The notes beneath the pieces are model-generated. The model was not told where the DNA came from. It did no database searches and saw only the letters and a list, made by a program, of their open reading frames with translations. From UBA10205 sp964373815 (GTDB taxonomy: Archaea; Iainarchaeota; Iainarchaeia; Iainarchaeales; Iainarchaeaceae), in assembly GCA_964373815.1 (NCBI GenBank), contig CAYJWI010000031.1, positions 1 through 10,078 on the forward strand: DNA of 10,078 nucleotides, in the 5' to 3' direction. A program made the position numbers and the translations under genes. Below are positions 1 to 7,204 of this stretch, one piece after another (positions within the stretch are counted from its first letter, which is position 1; each line of letters opens with the position of its first letter).

Positions 1-617
1 GTTTTGTTGTATCTGAGCCAGAATAGTATGTGTGAGTTTTGCGGTGTATAGTGTGTAGTGTAGTATTCTATGAATTTTTCGTAAGCTGCTTGTGATTTCT
101 CATATGATTCTTGGACTGTGTTTCCTTTGATTAGCGATATTGGCACAAGGTTGGCAGCAATTAGGAAGTGTTCTGCTATTTTGTCTTTTTTTGGAGTGGT
201 TGACCTGTCTTCACTATGCAGTAAAACAAAATCTTGAGTATATCCGATAAATGCCTTTGCCCCGGCTTTGATGCTTCTTGGGCCTAATACGCTTGCTGAG
301 CTGCAAGACAATGAATGTACAATCGCTGATTGCAGAATGCCTTCGTTTTCTCCTGCTTTCACAAGAACTTGTAGATTGTCACCAGTTATGGAGTCCGGGC
401 TGCCGTGCCCGTTAAATGCGATTAGTGCCGGATTGTGCTTTTCAATTCTTTTTTCCAGAGTGTCTCTTGTCACGTTTTCTTTGAGTTCGTGAACTTGCAT
501 GTTTCTCGCCCTCGCTTCTTCGCATATGCTGTCCGACCATGCTGACAAGTATGATGTTGCAACGTCAAAATTTGGTTTAGTAACCAGAACGCAATTGGGG
601 TTTGGCAAAAAGGTCAC
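1..617 (-). CDS. Caspase-like (CHAT/C25-type) cysteine peptidase, 3' end beyond window
   Basis: A clan CD caspase-fold peptidase is the likely product. The frame is open from a GTG at 617-615 to the window edge (205 residues seen, no stop reached). The GTG overlaps the TGA of the upstream gene (GTGA), which implies translational coupling. His71 lies in ALIAFNGHGSPDS, the hydrophobic strand plus GHG motif of CHAT, C25 and caspase-like enzymes. Cys105 lies in VHSLSCSSAS, the matching nucleophile strand. The following stretch AGAKAFIGYTQDF resembles the conserved 'GakafiG' segment after the Cys in these families, and residues 165-186 (GNTVQESYEKSQAAYEKF) match the usual late helix. There is no signal peptide or membrane segment, so it is probably cytoplasmic. 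No start exists further upstream without entering the preceding gene. Substrate and trigger are unknown. Because the only long reading frame lacks a stop inside the window, the gene is easy to miss. Confidence 0.8.
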   Translation of the reverse strand, partial: MTFLPNPNCVLVTKPNFDVATSYLSAWSDSICEEARARNMQVHELKENVTRDTLEKRIEKHNPALIAFNGHGSPDSITGDNLQVLVKAGENEGILQSAIVHSLSCSSASVLGPRSIKAGAKAFIGYTQDFVLLHSEDRSTTPKKDKIAEHFLIAANLVPISLIKGNTVQESYEKSQAAYEKFIEYYTTHYTPQNSHILFWLRYNK

Positions 618-805
618 CCCTTGAATTGCCTTAAATTGTCCATATAGACCTTTACGACAAGTTCCCCTAACTTGGTTCCCTCTTCCACTTCCTTTATCAA
701 GTCCCACTTATCAAAAGTGCCTTGTCCGCCTATTGACATCCTTAGTCCCGGCGGCATTGTTTGCAGTCTCGCCAACACTATCTCCTTTTCCTCTTTAGAA
801 AACAT
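614..805 (-). CDS. Small conserved-looking hypothetical protein (63 aa)
   Basis: I do not recognise this family. The protein starts MFSKEEKEIVLARLQTMPPG and ends DNLRQFKG. It is soluble, mixed in charge, and appears to be two or three helices around a Gly-rich turn (SIGGQGTF, near residues 24-31). I chose the ATG at 805-803 because GGGTG lies a few bases upstream. An in-frame TTG at 817 would add four residues but has no better ribosome site. The gene sits 14 bases after the AbrB-like gene and its TGA overlaps the GTG of the peptidase gene, so the three are almost certainly one transcript. The tight coupling suggests it acts with the peptidase, for example as inhibitor, adaptor or substrate. 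That role is inference. Confidence 0.72.
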   Translation of the reverse strand: MFSKEEKEIVLARLQTMPPGLRMSIGGQGTFDKWDLIKEVEEGTKLGELVVKVYMDNLRQFKG

Positions 806-819
806 TTTTACACCCAAAA

Positions 820-1200
820 TTAAATTATCTCTAATTTTAATAATCGTTCCCCGATTATTTTCCCTAACGGCGTTTTACTTTTTATTTCTAAATGACTTCG
901 CGCCCAAGTAAACGCTTCACCGTCTATTACTATTACTGCCAATTTTCTTTCTTCAAGTGGAAGGTTTGCGTATACAAGCATGAATCTTTCGTAATATGAA
1001 AGTTTTTTAGAGCCAATAGTGTTGGATTTATTAGTTGAATCTTCTGGGGAGATGACTAAAGAACCATCCTTTAATTCTGCTTTGAGTGAGAGACCTTGGG
1101 CCCATTTCAATTCTTTGATATTTTCTTCTGGGATGGTTATACTCCATTTTACATATTCTTTGTTTTTTGTTCTTCGGGATACTTGTTTTTGTAGTTTCAT
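820..1200 (-). CDS. AbrB/SpoVT-like DNA-binding protein with extra C-terminal domain (126 aa)
   Basis: This is probably the DNA-binding regulator of the operon it heads. Residues 1-52 look like a swapped-hairpin AbrB domain: a basic start (KLQKQVSRRTKNKEYVKW), then the hallmark SITIPEENIKEL strand-helix and a closing strand DGSLVISP. A Ser/Thr/Asn-rich linker (about 53-64) leads to a second domain (65-126, containing YYERFMLVYANLPLEERKLA) that I cannot assign. AbrB-type proteins are normally about 50-90 residues, so this tail is an addition. The ATG at 1200-1198 is preferred because AGGTGG lies five bases upstream. An in-frame GTG at 1209-1207 lies inside that ribosome site. A TATA box at 1225-1234 and repeated TTAGG half-sites around it suggest autoregulation. 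Base composition is markedly AT-rich. Confidence 0.78.
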   Translation of the reverse strand: MKLQKQVSRRTKNKEYVKWSITIPEENIKELKWAQGLSLKAELKDGSLVISPEDSTNKSNTIGSKKLSYYERFMLVYANLPLEERKLAVIVIDGEAFTWARSHLEIKSKTPLGKIIGERLLKLEII

Positions 1201-1206
1201 GGACGC

Positions 1207-1275
1207 CACCTAATTGGGAGTTTTACTATATAAACTTTTAGGTGTCTAAACTGGCCTATATTAGGCATCCAAACT
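1207..1275. promoter_or_regulatory. Repeated TTAGG half-sites flanking the TATA box (possible operator)
   Basis: On the plus strand TTAGGTGTCTAAACT (1238-1252) and TTAGGCATCCAAACT (1261-1275) are direct repeats matching at 12 of 15 bases and spaced 23 bp, about two helical turns. The inverted copy CACCTAA (1207-1213) mirrors TTAGGTG (1238-1244), so the pair brackets the TATA box at 1225-1234. This arrangement suits repression by a dimeric or tetrameric regulator, most simply the AbrB-like product of the first gene. The repeats are seen directly. The regulator is inference. Confidence 0.5.
1225..1234 (-). promoter_or_regulatory. TATA box of the AbrB/peptidase operon
   Basis: On the minus strand this reads TTTATATAGT, a good archaeal TATA element. 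A start site about 26 bases from its centre would fall near 1204, giving a very short or leaderless transcript for the ATG at 1200. In that case the AGGTGG at 1205-1210 would lie at or outside the transcript start and could not act as a ribosome site, so start-site mapping would decide between the two signals. Confidence 0.65.
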
Positions 1276-1356
1276 AACTAGGGATATAAACGGTTTAAAT
1301 CCCCATTCTTTTTCTAGCCATTCATTTATTGCTTCTTCAATTGCCAAACTGACTTT
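1261..1356 (-). pseudogene. Possible decayed gene fragment upstream of the AbrB operon
   Basis: Between two in-frame TAA codons the minus strand encodes 31 residues that look protein-like: KVSLAIEEAINEWLEKEW, then GFKPFISLVSLDA. The first part would form an acidic amphipathic helix of the kind seen at the end of small antitoxins or regulators. There is no ATG or GTG start and no ribosome site. The only possible start is a TTG at 1347-1345. It could be the C-terminal remnant of a lost gene or a chance frame, and it overlaps the palindrome at 1281-1303. The rest of the 227-base gap between the neighbouring genes shows nothing else I can identify beyond the operator and promoter described separately. 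Confidence 0.25.
1281..1303. repeat. 23-bp near-perfect palindrome
   Basis: Left arm GGGATATAAAC (1281-1291), central G, right arm GTTTAAATCCC (1293-1303). The arms are complementary at 10 of 11 positions. The size and odd-length centre fit a dimeric regulator's binding site. It lies about 50 bp upstream of the TATA box of the AbrB-like operon. It could also be the promoter region of a lost gene, since both arms contain TATA-like cores. Confidence 0.55.
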
Positions 1357-1427
1357 TTAAACAAGCCCTAGTCAAACAAAGCCTGGCCACGGGATCCAAA
1401 GCGGAATGTGCAAACCTGGCGCAAAAT

Positions 1428-1976
1428 TCACTGGTCGCTGATGATGGCGACAATGCAGTACCTTGTCGAGGAAGCGCTGTCGAATGAATCCCCGCAGTCC
1501 GAGGGGTCAATTGAGAAGGGCGCATTGTCATAACCGTAATCCGAAAGCGAAGCCTGCATTTCGCTCGACCTGTCGCATATCACAAGAAGCCTTGTCTGCT
1601 GCGAAAAAGAGCCGTCATAAGTCACGACCCTTCCTGCTTCTCCGGGAATCTTGAAATTGTCGCTGTTGGGGGCGCTCGCGCTCTTGAGCACGCACACCTG
1701 CTCTGGCGAGAGTGCCTTTGACTGCTGGGCAATCGTCTTCGCGTTCAGGCTGTCGCCGTTGCTAAAAGTGATGTTGTCAAGTATCTGGGGCAGGCCCGGC
1801 TCGTTAATTTTGCTCTTCACGGCATTTGATGCCGCGTTGTTCGGGTTCTGGCTGCCGATGTTTGGGAGTATCTGCAAAGTCTGCAGAAGTATGAGAAGGA
1901 TTGCGCCAGCCACAACGGCCGCAATGAGCAGTTTGAATACGTCAAAGCCCTGTCCGCGCGAATCCATGTGCAACAT
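1428..1976 (-). CDS. Type IV pilin-like protein with class III signal peptide
   Basis: A secreted pilin-like subunit. Counting from the ATG at 1967 the protein is 179 residues and begins MDSRGQGFDVFKLLIAA. The short charged leader ending RG, followed by QGF and about 22 hydrophobic residues (10-31), is the class III signal cut by archaeal prepilin peptidase (PibD/EppA type), with cleavage expected before Gln6. The ATG at 1976 adds only MLH, and either start is possible. The mature domain is polar with four cysteines (92, 131, 158, 171), enough for two disulfides. It follows the ATPase, membrane platform and pilin-like genes in the same direction, and has its own TATA box at 2005-2014, which would let the subunit be made in excess. 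No close family name is claimed. Confidence 0.8.
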   Translation of the reverse strand: MLHMDSRGQGFDVFKLLIAAVVAGAILLILLQTLQILPNIGSQNPNNAASNAVKSKINEPGLPQILDNITFSNGDSLNAKTIAQQSKALSPEQVCVLKSASAPNSDNFKIPGEAGRVVTYDGSFSQQTRLLVICDRSSEMQASLSDYGYDNAPFSIDPSDCGDSFDSASSTRYCIVAIISDQ

Positions 1977-2004
1977 GCAAAATCACTAAGTAAAAGGGAT
2001 AAGT

Positions 2005-2014
2005 GGTATATAAG
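2005..2014 (-). promoter_or_regulatory. TATA box of the class III pilin gene
   Basis: The minus strand reads CTTATATACC. A start about 26 bases downstream falls near 1983, giving a leader of 7 bases to the ATG at 1976 or 16 bases to the ATG at 1967. This suggests separate transcription of the pilin although it lies in line with the pilus operon. Confidence 0.6.
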
Positions 2015-2045
2015 GCTTTTTGCGGAGCGTGGGCGGGAAAGCCTT
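2012..2045. repeat. 8-bp inverted repeat between the two pilin-like genes
   Basis: AAGGCTTT (2012-2019) and AAAGCCTT (2038-2045) are perfectly complementary and separated by 18 bases. The element starts right after the stop at 2067 of the upstream gene and touches the TATA box of the downstream gene. It could terminate the upstream transcript or control the pilin promoter. Archaeal termination does not usually depend on hairpins, so I do not call it a terminator. Confidence 0.4.
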
Positions 2046-2066
2046 TTGGGCTATAACGGCAACCTG

Positions 2067-2501
2067 TCAGGTTCCGTCGGCAGTTAAGGGCGCTTGCGGA
2101 ACAGGCTCTTTGGGAGCCTCTTCGAAGGAAATATCGCACCCCACTTCGCAGCTTGCCGAAGTGTTTGCGCTACACGTTATGAAAACGTTCGTGAGCAGGT
2201 TTTCCTTGAAGGCGGCGGAGCCCTCTTCTATGTCAAGCGTGGCTGAATCGGCGCCGGAAAACGTTATGCACTCATTCCCAAGGCCTGCATTCTTCGCAAT
2301 CCCGGAAGAGGAATACGCATCGCCCCTCTGGAACTGCAAATCCTGCACAACCAGGGTTTCGCCGTTGGGCTGCCTCACGGCATTCTGTATGCCGTCAAAG
2401 AAGCGCTGCTTGCTAACGCTAAGCCTTAGCCCATCGAAGTAACTCACCGTGCTGAGGATGATGACGAGCACTGTGAGCGCCATTACCGCGCCAATGAGCA
2501 T
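2067..2501 (-). CDS. Pilin-like secreted/membrane protein, N-terminus lost in the scaffold gap
   Basis: 144 residues are seen, starting MLIGAVMALTVLVIILSTVS directly at the edge of the N-run. A hydrophobic segment (2-20) is followed by YFDGLRLSVSKQRF and a polar domain with four cysteines (78, 110, 118, 122) and a Pro-rich end. One N-terminal hydrophobic helix followed by a Cys-containing exported domain, beside a pilus platform, suggests a type IV pilin-like or minor-pilin protein. If so, the charged leader and cleavage motif lie in the unsequenced gap. The ATG at 2501-2499 may therefore be internal. The reading frame appears to join the upstream membrane protein only because the 100 Ns contain no stops. 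The two should be treated as separate genes. Confidence 0.6.
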   Translation of the reverse strand: MLIGAVMALTVLVIILSTVSYFDGLRLSVSKQRFFDGIQNAVRQPNGETLVVQDLQFQRGDAYSSSGIAKNAGLGNECITFSGADSATLDIEEGSAAFKENLLTNVFITCSANTSASCEVGCDISFEEAPKEPVPQAPLTADGT

Positions 2502-2601
2502 NNNNNNNNNNNNNNNNNNNNNNNNNNNNNNNNNNNNNNNNNNNNNNNNNNNNNNNNNNNNNNNNNNNNNNNNNNNNNNNNNNNNNNNNNNNNNNNNNNN
2601 N
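2502..2601. other. Scaffold gap (100 Ns)
   Basis: Exactly 100 unknown bases, the common default for a join of unknown length. The true distance, and even the frame relation of the sequences on either side, is not known. It removes the end of the membrane-platform gene and probably the start of the following pilin-like gene. Confidence 0.97.
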
Positions 2602-4880
2602 AACATCGTCACAGCGATGGGCATGAATGTCGCGATGTTGAGCTTTACTAGCAGGTTGTTGTCCTCCTCTATTTTTGTCGTGAAGTAAGTCATTATCATC
2701 ACGAGTTCTACAATGTAGAGCGCGACAATGAGTATGAACTGCGTCGGCGAAGCTATGTTTGCTATCGCTTCTGGGGAAATGAAGCCCGATGCGCTAAGGC
2801 CGGAAAAAGAGCTGCCGGCCGCTGTGCCTTCGAGCGAGGAGAGCGAGGAGCCGAGGTTTGATGAGGCGATTGAGGAAATAGTCACAATCACAACCCTTTG
2901 CAATGAGGTGGTTATTCCAAGGACAATCGGGGCTATGAAAAGCGTCATTGTTTTCATTGTGCCTGTGACATCCGAGACAAGCACCTTCAAGGAGTTGTTC
3001 ACCTTCTCCGCGTTCTGCAGCTGTATTGAAAGCGAAATGAGGGTGCGCGCGGCGACATTCACCCCGAGCTGCACTGAATCGACGAGCATTTTCATAGAGC
3101 CTTTTATTATTGTGGAGGGGATCCTTGAAACCGAGCCCGCGACTGGGTCGAACACCGCGCTCTCGAGCGGCATTCCGAGAAGGTTTATGTTGTCGAGGGT
3201 TTTGGCGAAAACCGTCCTGGAAATCTTCTGCTCCGGCAAAAATTCAGTCACGTGCTTTATCGCATCCTCGACAGGCTTGTTCTCGCCCATCCTCGATGCG
3301 AGCACGTAGAGCGAGTCCTTGAACTCGGATTCCATTTCCTGCACCTCGAGCTGGATTTTCCTCTTGTAAATGCTCGAATAATACAGGAGCACGAAGAGCG
3401 CGAGCGCGAGCGTGATGAGGCCGCCGAACACCAATTTGTATGGAGCTATGTCATTTTTGCTCTGCGAAAAGAAGAGCTGGGCTTCCGCGGCGACCTGCTT
3501 GCGTGCGCTCTCTGCCGCGAGCTGCGGGTCCTCGGTGTTTCTCAGGGCCTGTGAGAAGAGTTCCTTGTAGCGGCCGCCGGTATCATCTAGCGCAAAGTAG
3601 GTGGAGGAGCGCCCGGATTTTAAGAGCGCCTGCTCTGGCGAGAGGTCCGCTGGCACTATCTGCGTATCCTTGCCAGAAGCGGAGGTGGTGTCGAATAGGA
3701 ATTTGGGCGGTATCCCCTGCGTCGAAACAACGAACGAAACCGAGAGCCCGACAATCGCGATTATTGCGGCGGCAAACCTCACATCGAAAGTGAAGCCGCT
3801 GGCCCTCGCCTGCCATGGCCTTGGAAGAGAGGGGTAATCGTCAGGGATAACCGGAGGATCATAGGTTGGGGGCCTGTTCTGGAGCAAATTGTACGCGAAG
3901 GCGACCGTGATGCCGGGGATTAGTATGTTGTAGATGAAGAAGAGCACGAATGGGTTTGCAAGCGGCGCGCCGGAAAACGAGCTCCCTACAGGGAGTATTA
4001 TTATGAGAAGGAGCGGGAGGAGCACCCCTATGTAGAAGAGCATTGTGCTCGGCTGCGAGAGGTCGCGCGCGTACTGCTCCATCTTGTTCTTTATGCTCTC
4101 GAGCATCTCGGTCACTGTCTGGTCGAGCAGGGCGTACCTCTTCGCCTCGGTGTTCTCTATCACCGATGCCCTAATCCTCATGAGCGAGCGCTTGAATTCA
4201 GAGCTGTATTTCCCCCACTGGTATGCGAGCGCGTCGAGGCCTTCGGAGAGCGAGTTGTAAACGCCTATCTGCACGCTCCACAAAACGTCCTTGAAATCCT
4301 TAGCGATTTTCCCCTTCCCGTGCTGCGCCGCGAACTCAACGGCCTTCTCCAGATTCGGCACGAGCTTTATCGACATCACCATGTAGCCGAGGATTTCAGG
4401 GACGTATGTGAGCGCCCTTGTCTGCTCCCTCTTCGCCTCGCTTGAAGGGAAGGAATTGAAGTAATTCACAAAGACTACCGCAAGAAGCAGCAGGGGCGCA
4501 TAGGCGAAAATGTAGGAAGCGAACCCGCCGCCCGAAATGATTGCGAGAAAATCTGCTAGCGGGGAGAAAACTATTGCCGAGCCGGTGAAGAGCGCGAAGG
4601 CGAGCGAGAGAATCAGCACGAGGTTCGAGGCTGCGGTGAACTCCTGCGGCGTGAGCCTCCACTTCAGGAAATTCATCGCGTCCCTGTTCGCTTCATTGAA
4701 TGCGCCGTTTTTCCCAAGCGAAGGCGCGGAGGAGTGGAGCCTCTTGCAGAGCACAACGAACCAATGGTCCGGCTCCTTTACGAGCTTGCGCTCGCCCTCG
4801 CCGAAGTCCTCCCCTGAAACGGTTATCTCGCCGTAGAGCTCCCCTATGCTAGGGCCCGTGCCCCTCTGCCTTGGCGGCAT
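2602..4880 (-). CDS. Tandem T2SF (FlaJ/TadC-like) membrane platform protein, C-terminus lost in gap
   Basis: The inner-membrane platform of a type IV pilus/archaellum-like machine. 759 residues are seen from the ATG at 4880-4878. That ATG overlaps the TGA of the ATPase gene (TGATG), and GGGAGG lies eight bases before it, so it is preferred over the in-frame start at 4937, which would lie within the ATPase gene. Two T2SF-type cytoplasmic helical domains occur at about 155-280 (ALTYVPEILGYMVMS onward) and 520-645 (KDSLYVLASRMGENKPVEDA onward). Hydrophobic segments are at about 84-104, 119-140, 281-299, 309-331, 368-387, 483-502, 645-667 and 713-735. Tandem T2SF proteins of this size are known in archaea, whereas FlaJ and TadC have fewer segments. 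A periplasm-facing loop (388-480) separates the halves. The sequence stops at the scaffold gap, still in a hydrophobic stretch (TFMPIAVTM). Confidence 0.88.
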
Positions 4881-7150
4881 CACTTGGGCCTCCCTTTCAC
4901 CCTTTTGAGCATGGTGTTCCTCATCCAGTTCTTCCACTGGCCCATGACTTCATCGTAATCAACCGCCCCAAATTCCTCGAGCTGCTCCTCTTTCATCAGC
5001 ATCAGTTTGTTGTTCGCCATCACGGTGTTCTCGGCCTCAAGGAGCTCTGGCATCTTGAACTCATTCTTGAGCGAGACCATGAAGCCCTTGGATTCCGCGT
5101 TCAGTTTTATGCTCTTCCAAATCCTGTCAATCGTAAGGCCCGAGACATCGCTCATCCTTGAAAAGAGGTCGCTCTCCTTGAGGTTGTCCTCAATCAGGTA
5201 AAGGTCGTCCTTTTTCGCATCGTAGCTCATGAGGTCGAGAAGCCCGCCTTCCTCCGAAGGGTCGTTGCTCCAGTGCTTCTTCACTTCGGTGACCTGCACA
5301 ACCCTTCGGTACCTATCGAGGCTTCCCTTGAACCTTATCGGCCTTGCGACGACGACAATGTCGGTTGCCTTGAAAGAAGTCGTGGGAACACCGAGGTCAT
5401 TCACAATCCTGTCCCATACGCTGTAGGCGCTGTCGCCGTGTATGGTGCCCATCACAATGTTGCCCGCGGCGCCGACCCTCATCGCCTCGTAGAGGACTTT
5501 GGCTTCCTTGCTCCTCACTTCGCCAATTATAAGCGCGCTGTCGCCCAATCTCAACGCGGTGCGCAGGGCTTCCTCTGGCGCGACTTCGTTGTCGTTCTCG
5601 CTGACGCCGATAGGCGAGCGGGTCTTGAGCCTCTGCACATTGAAGCCGATGTTTTTCATGTAATCAACCGGAAGCTCTAGCGTATCCTCCTGCACGATTA
5701 TCCTCGAGTTCTGCAAAATCTCGAGCATGAGCGCGCTCATAAGAGAGGTTTTTCCCGAGCCCCTGCTGCCGGTGACAAGCATCGTCGCCTGCGAATCCAC
5801 GAAAAATGAGAGCATCCCAGCTGCTAGCGGGGAGAGGTATTTGACGTCGACGAACTGCGCAAGCGTCCACGGGGTTGTCTTGTGCAGCCTGAAGGCGAAA
5901 GCGGTGCCGTCCGGCGAGAGTGGGGGGTTTATTGCAGCGACCCTTGTCTCGAGGTCAGGGAGGTCATAATCCAGCACCGGGTGCGCTTCATCGAACGGCC
6001 GCCCTGACATCGCGCGCAGCTTTGAGACAAATGAATCCGCCTCCTCCTGCGTATAAATGACGTTCGTCTCGCACTGGCCGTAATCCGAGTGCACCAGGTA
6101 AATCACCTTGTTGCCAATCGGCGCGTCGATGTAAATATCCGTAATCCGCCTATCGGAGAGCAATACCTCTAGAACGCCGTAACCCACGGTGTAGCGGCCG
6201 ACGACCTGGCTTAGCTCGATTATTTCCTCGTTCGAAACATCGATTTTCTCCTTCTTCGCGATTTCCTTTATCGTGGACTGGTAAATCCTCTCAAAGTACT
6301 TCCTGCTCTTTGCGATGTTCGAAAGCGAAGCCCTTCCGGGCTGGTAGGTTGCAACCGTCTCCTTTGTCTTGCTCACGAGAAAGTACTTTTCAGGGGTGAG
6401 CGAATACTCGGGGAGGTTGATGAAGTAGAGCTTCTCGGTCTTGTTCGGGTGCTTGAAAATCTGAACGCTCGCATCCTTAATCGAGTACTCGTCTAGCAAC
6501 TCTAGCTTCTCCTCGTCGCCGAACACGAGCCTCGAGCCTATGAAGCTCGGCTTTACCTGCGCCTCGAAAAAGCTCCTGTAGAGGTCATTGGTGTCAGGCA
6601 CCTTTTCAAGCTTTGAGAGCAGAACCCTCGCCTTTGAAATGAGCGAAGTCCTCTCGAACTCCGCCTTGATGTCCGTTAGGGTCTTGAGGAAAATCGCCGA
6701 CTTGCGGTCAGCGGGCATTGACTCTAGCCTCGATTTCTCTCTCTGGATTTCCTGCAGGAGGCGGATGTAGGACATTATCGGGTCGTAGAGGAAATCGTCG
6801 TGCGTGATTCGCACAATGGTGTTGTGCCTCTCGCCGAAATCCTTTTCGGATTCGGCGTTGGGATCGCCCAGGTGAACATAGCTCCATACGCTCTCCACCT
6901 CGAACTTTGTGTAAAGGGCGGCGATCTCCGCGAGCATTTTCGTCTGCTCCTCGTCATAGACCCTCTCGTAGACTTCAGCAAGGACAATCAGGTCTGCCTC
7001 GGTTTCCGTGAGCGCGCGCAGGACATTGAAGCGCGCGTTCTTGTCATCGGCAACAGAGGGCGTGTAATATGCGTCGCGCGCGTCGATTACAAGCACCCTT
7101 TTCCCGCCCTCATCCTTAACTATATAAGGGCTGGTTTCGTCTCTCTTCAT
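4880..7150 (-). CDS. Type II/IV secretion ATPase, FlaI/TadA/VirB11 family (756 aa)
   Basis: The hexameric ATPase that powers assembly at the T2SF platform. The core is clear: Walker A GSRGSGKT (461-468), Asp-box-like QEDTLELP (487-494), Walker B region ALIIGEVR (539-546, catalytic Glu544), and His-box GTIHGDS (568-574, His571). The family N-domain segment YGVLEVLLSDRRITDIYID lies at 324-342. About 310 residues precede it, including an opening strand (KRVLVIDARDAYY) and coiled, charged stretches, and about 100 residues follow the core. At 756 residues it is longer than FlaI or VirB11 (about 350-550), as in several archaeal pilus loci. The ATG at 7150 has only a weak ribosome site (GGGG, 12 bases away). 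The stop overlaps the start of the membrane-platform gene, so the two are coupled. The promoter is at 7205-7214. Confidence 0.93.
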   Translation of the reverse strand: MKRDETSPYIVKDEGGKRVLVIDARDAYYTPSVADDKNARFNVLRALTETEADLIVLAEVYERVYDEEQTKMLAEIAALYTKFEVESVWSYVHLGDPNAESEKDFGERHNTIVRITHDDFLYDPIMSYIRLLQEIQREKSRLESMPADRKSAIFLKTLTDIKAEFERTSLISKARVLLSKLEKVPDTNDLYRSFFEAQVKPSFIGSRLVFGDEEKLELLDEYSIKDASVQIFKHPNKTEKLYFINLPEYSLTPEKYFLVSKTKETVATYQPGRASLSNIAKSRKYFERIYQSTIKEIAKKEKIDVSNEEIIELSQVVGRYTVGYGVLEVLLSDRRITDIYIDAPIGNKVIYLVHSDYGQCETNVIYTQEEADSFVSKLRAMSGRPFDEAHPVLDYDLPDLETRVAAINPPLSPDGTAFAFRLHKTTPWTLAQFVDVKYLSPLAAGMLSFFVDSQATMLVTGSRGSGKTSLMSALMLEILQNSRIIVQEDTLELPVDYMKNIGFNVQRLKTRSPIGVSENDNEVAPEEALRTALRLGDSALIIGEVRSKEAKVLYEAMRVGAAGNIVMGTIHGDSAYSVWDRIVNDLGVPTTSFKATDIVVVARPIRFKGSLDRYRRVVQVTEVKKHWSNDPSEEGGLLDLMSYDAKKDDLYLIEDNLKESDLFSRMSDVSGLTIDRIWKSIKLNAESKGFMVSLKNEFKMPELLEAENTVMANNKLMLMKEEQLEEFGAVDYDEVMGQWKNWMRNTMLKRVKGRPK

Positions 7151-7204
7151 TGCCTATGACCCCTTTAAAGCTCCGGCAATAAATTGGGAATTGTTATTAT
7201 TATA

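Noticed and set aside
614..817. TTG start for the 63-residue protein
   Set aside because: The ATG at 805 has GGGTG at suitable spacing. The TTG has no better site and adds only four residues.
672..911. Plus-strand frame opposite the small protein and AbrB gene
   Set aside because: It is antisense to a well-supported operon, has no recognisable motif and no promoter of its own.
820..1209. GTG start for the AbrB-like protein
   Set aside because: The GTG falls inside the AGGTGG that serves the ATG at 1200, and AbrB homologues usually start right before the basic KxxxVSxR segment.
1337..1531. Minus-strand frame overlapping the end of the pilin gene
   Set aside because: It overlaps a gene with a clear signal peptide, and its own sequence is Pro/Arg/Ser-rich without motif.
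3252..3837. Overlapping plus-strand frames opposite the membrane-platform gene
   Set aside because: GC-rich DNA gives long shadow frames. These show no domain, and Arg/Cys-rich composition typical of shadows.
2067..4937. One protein of 956 residues spanning the N-run
   Set aside because: The join exists only because Ns carry no stops, and the start at 4937 lies inside the ATPase gene. The ATG at 4880 with GGGAGG is better.
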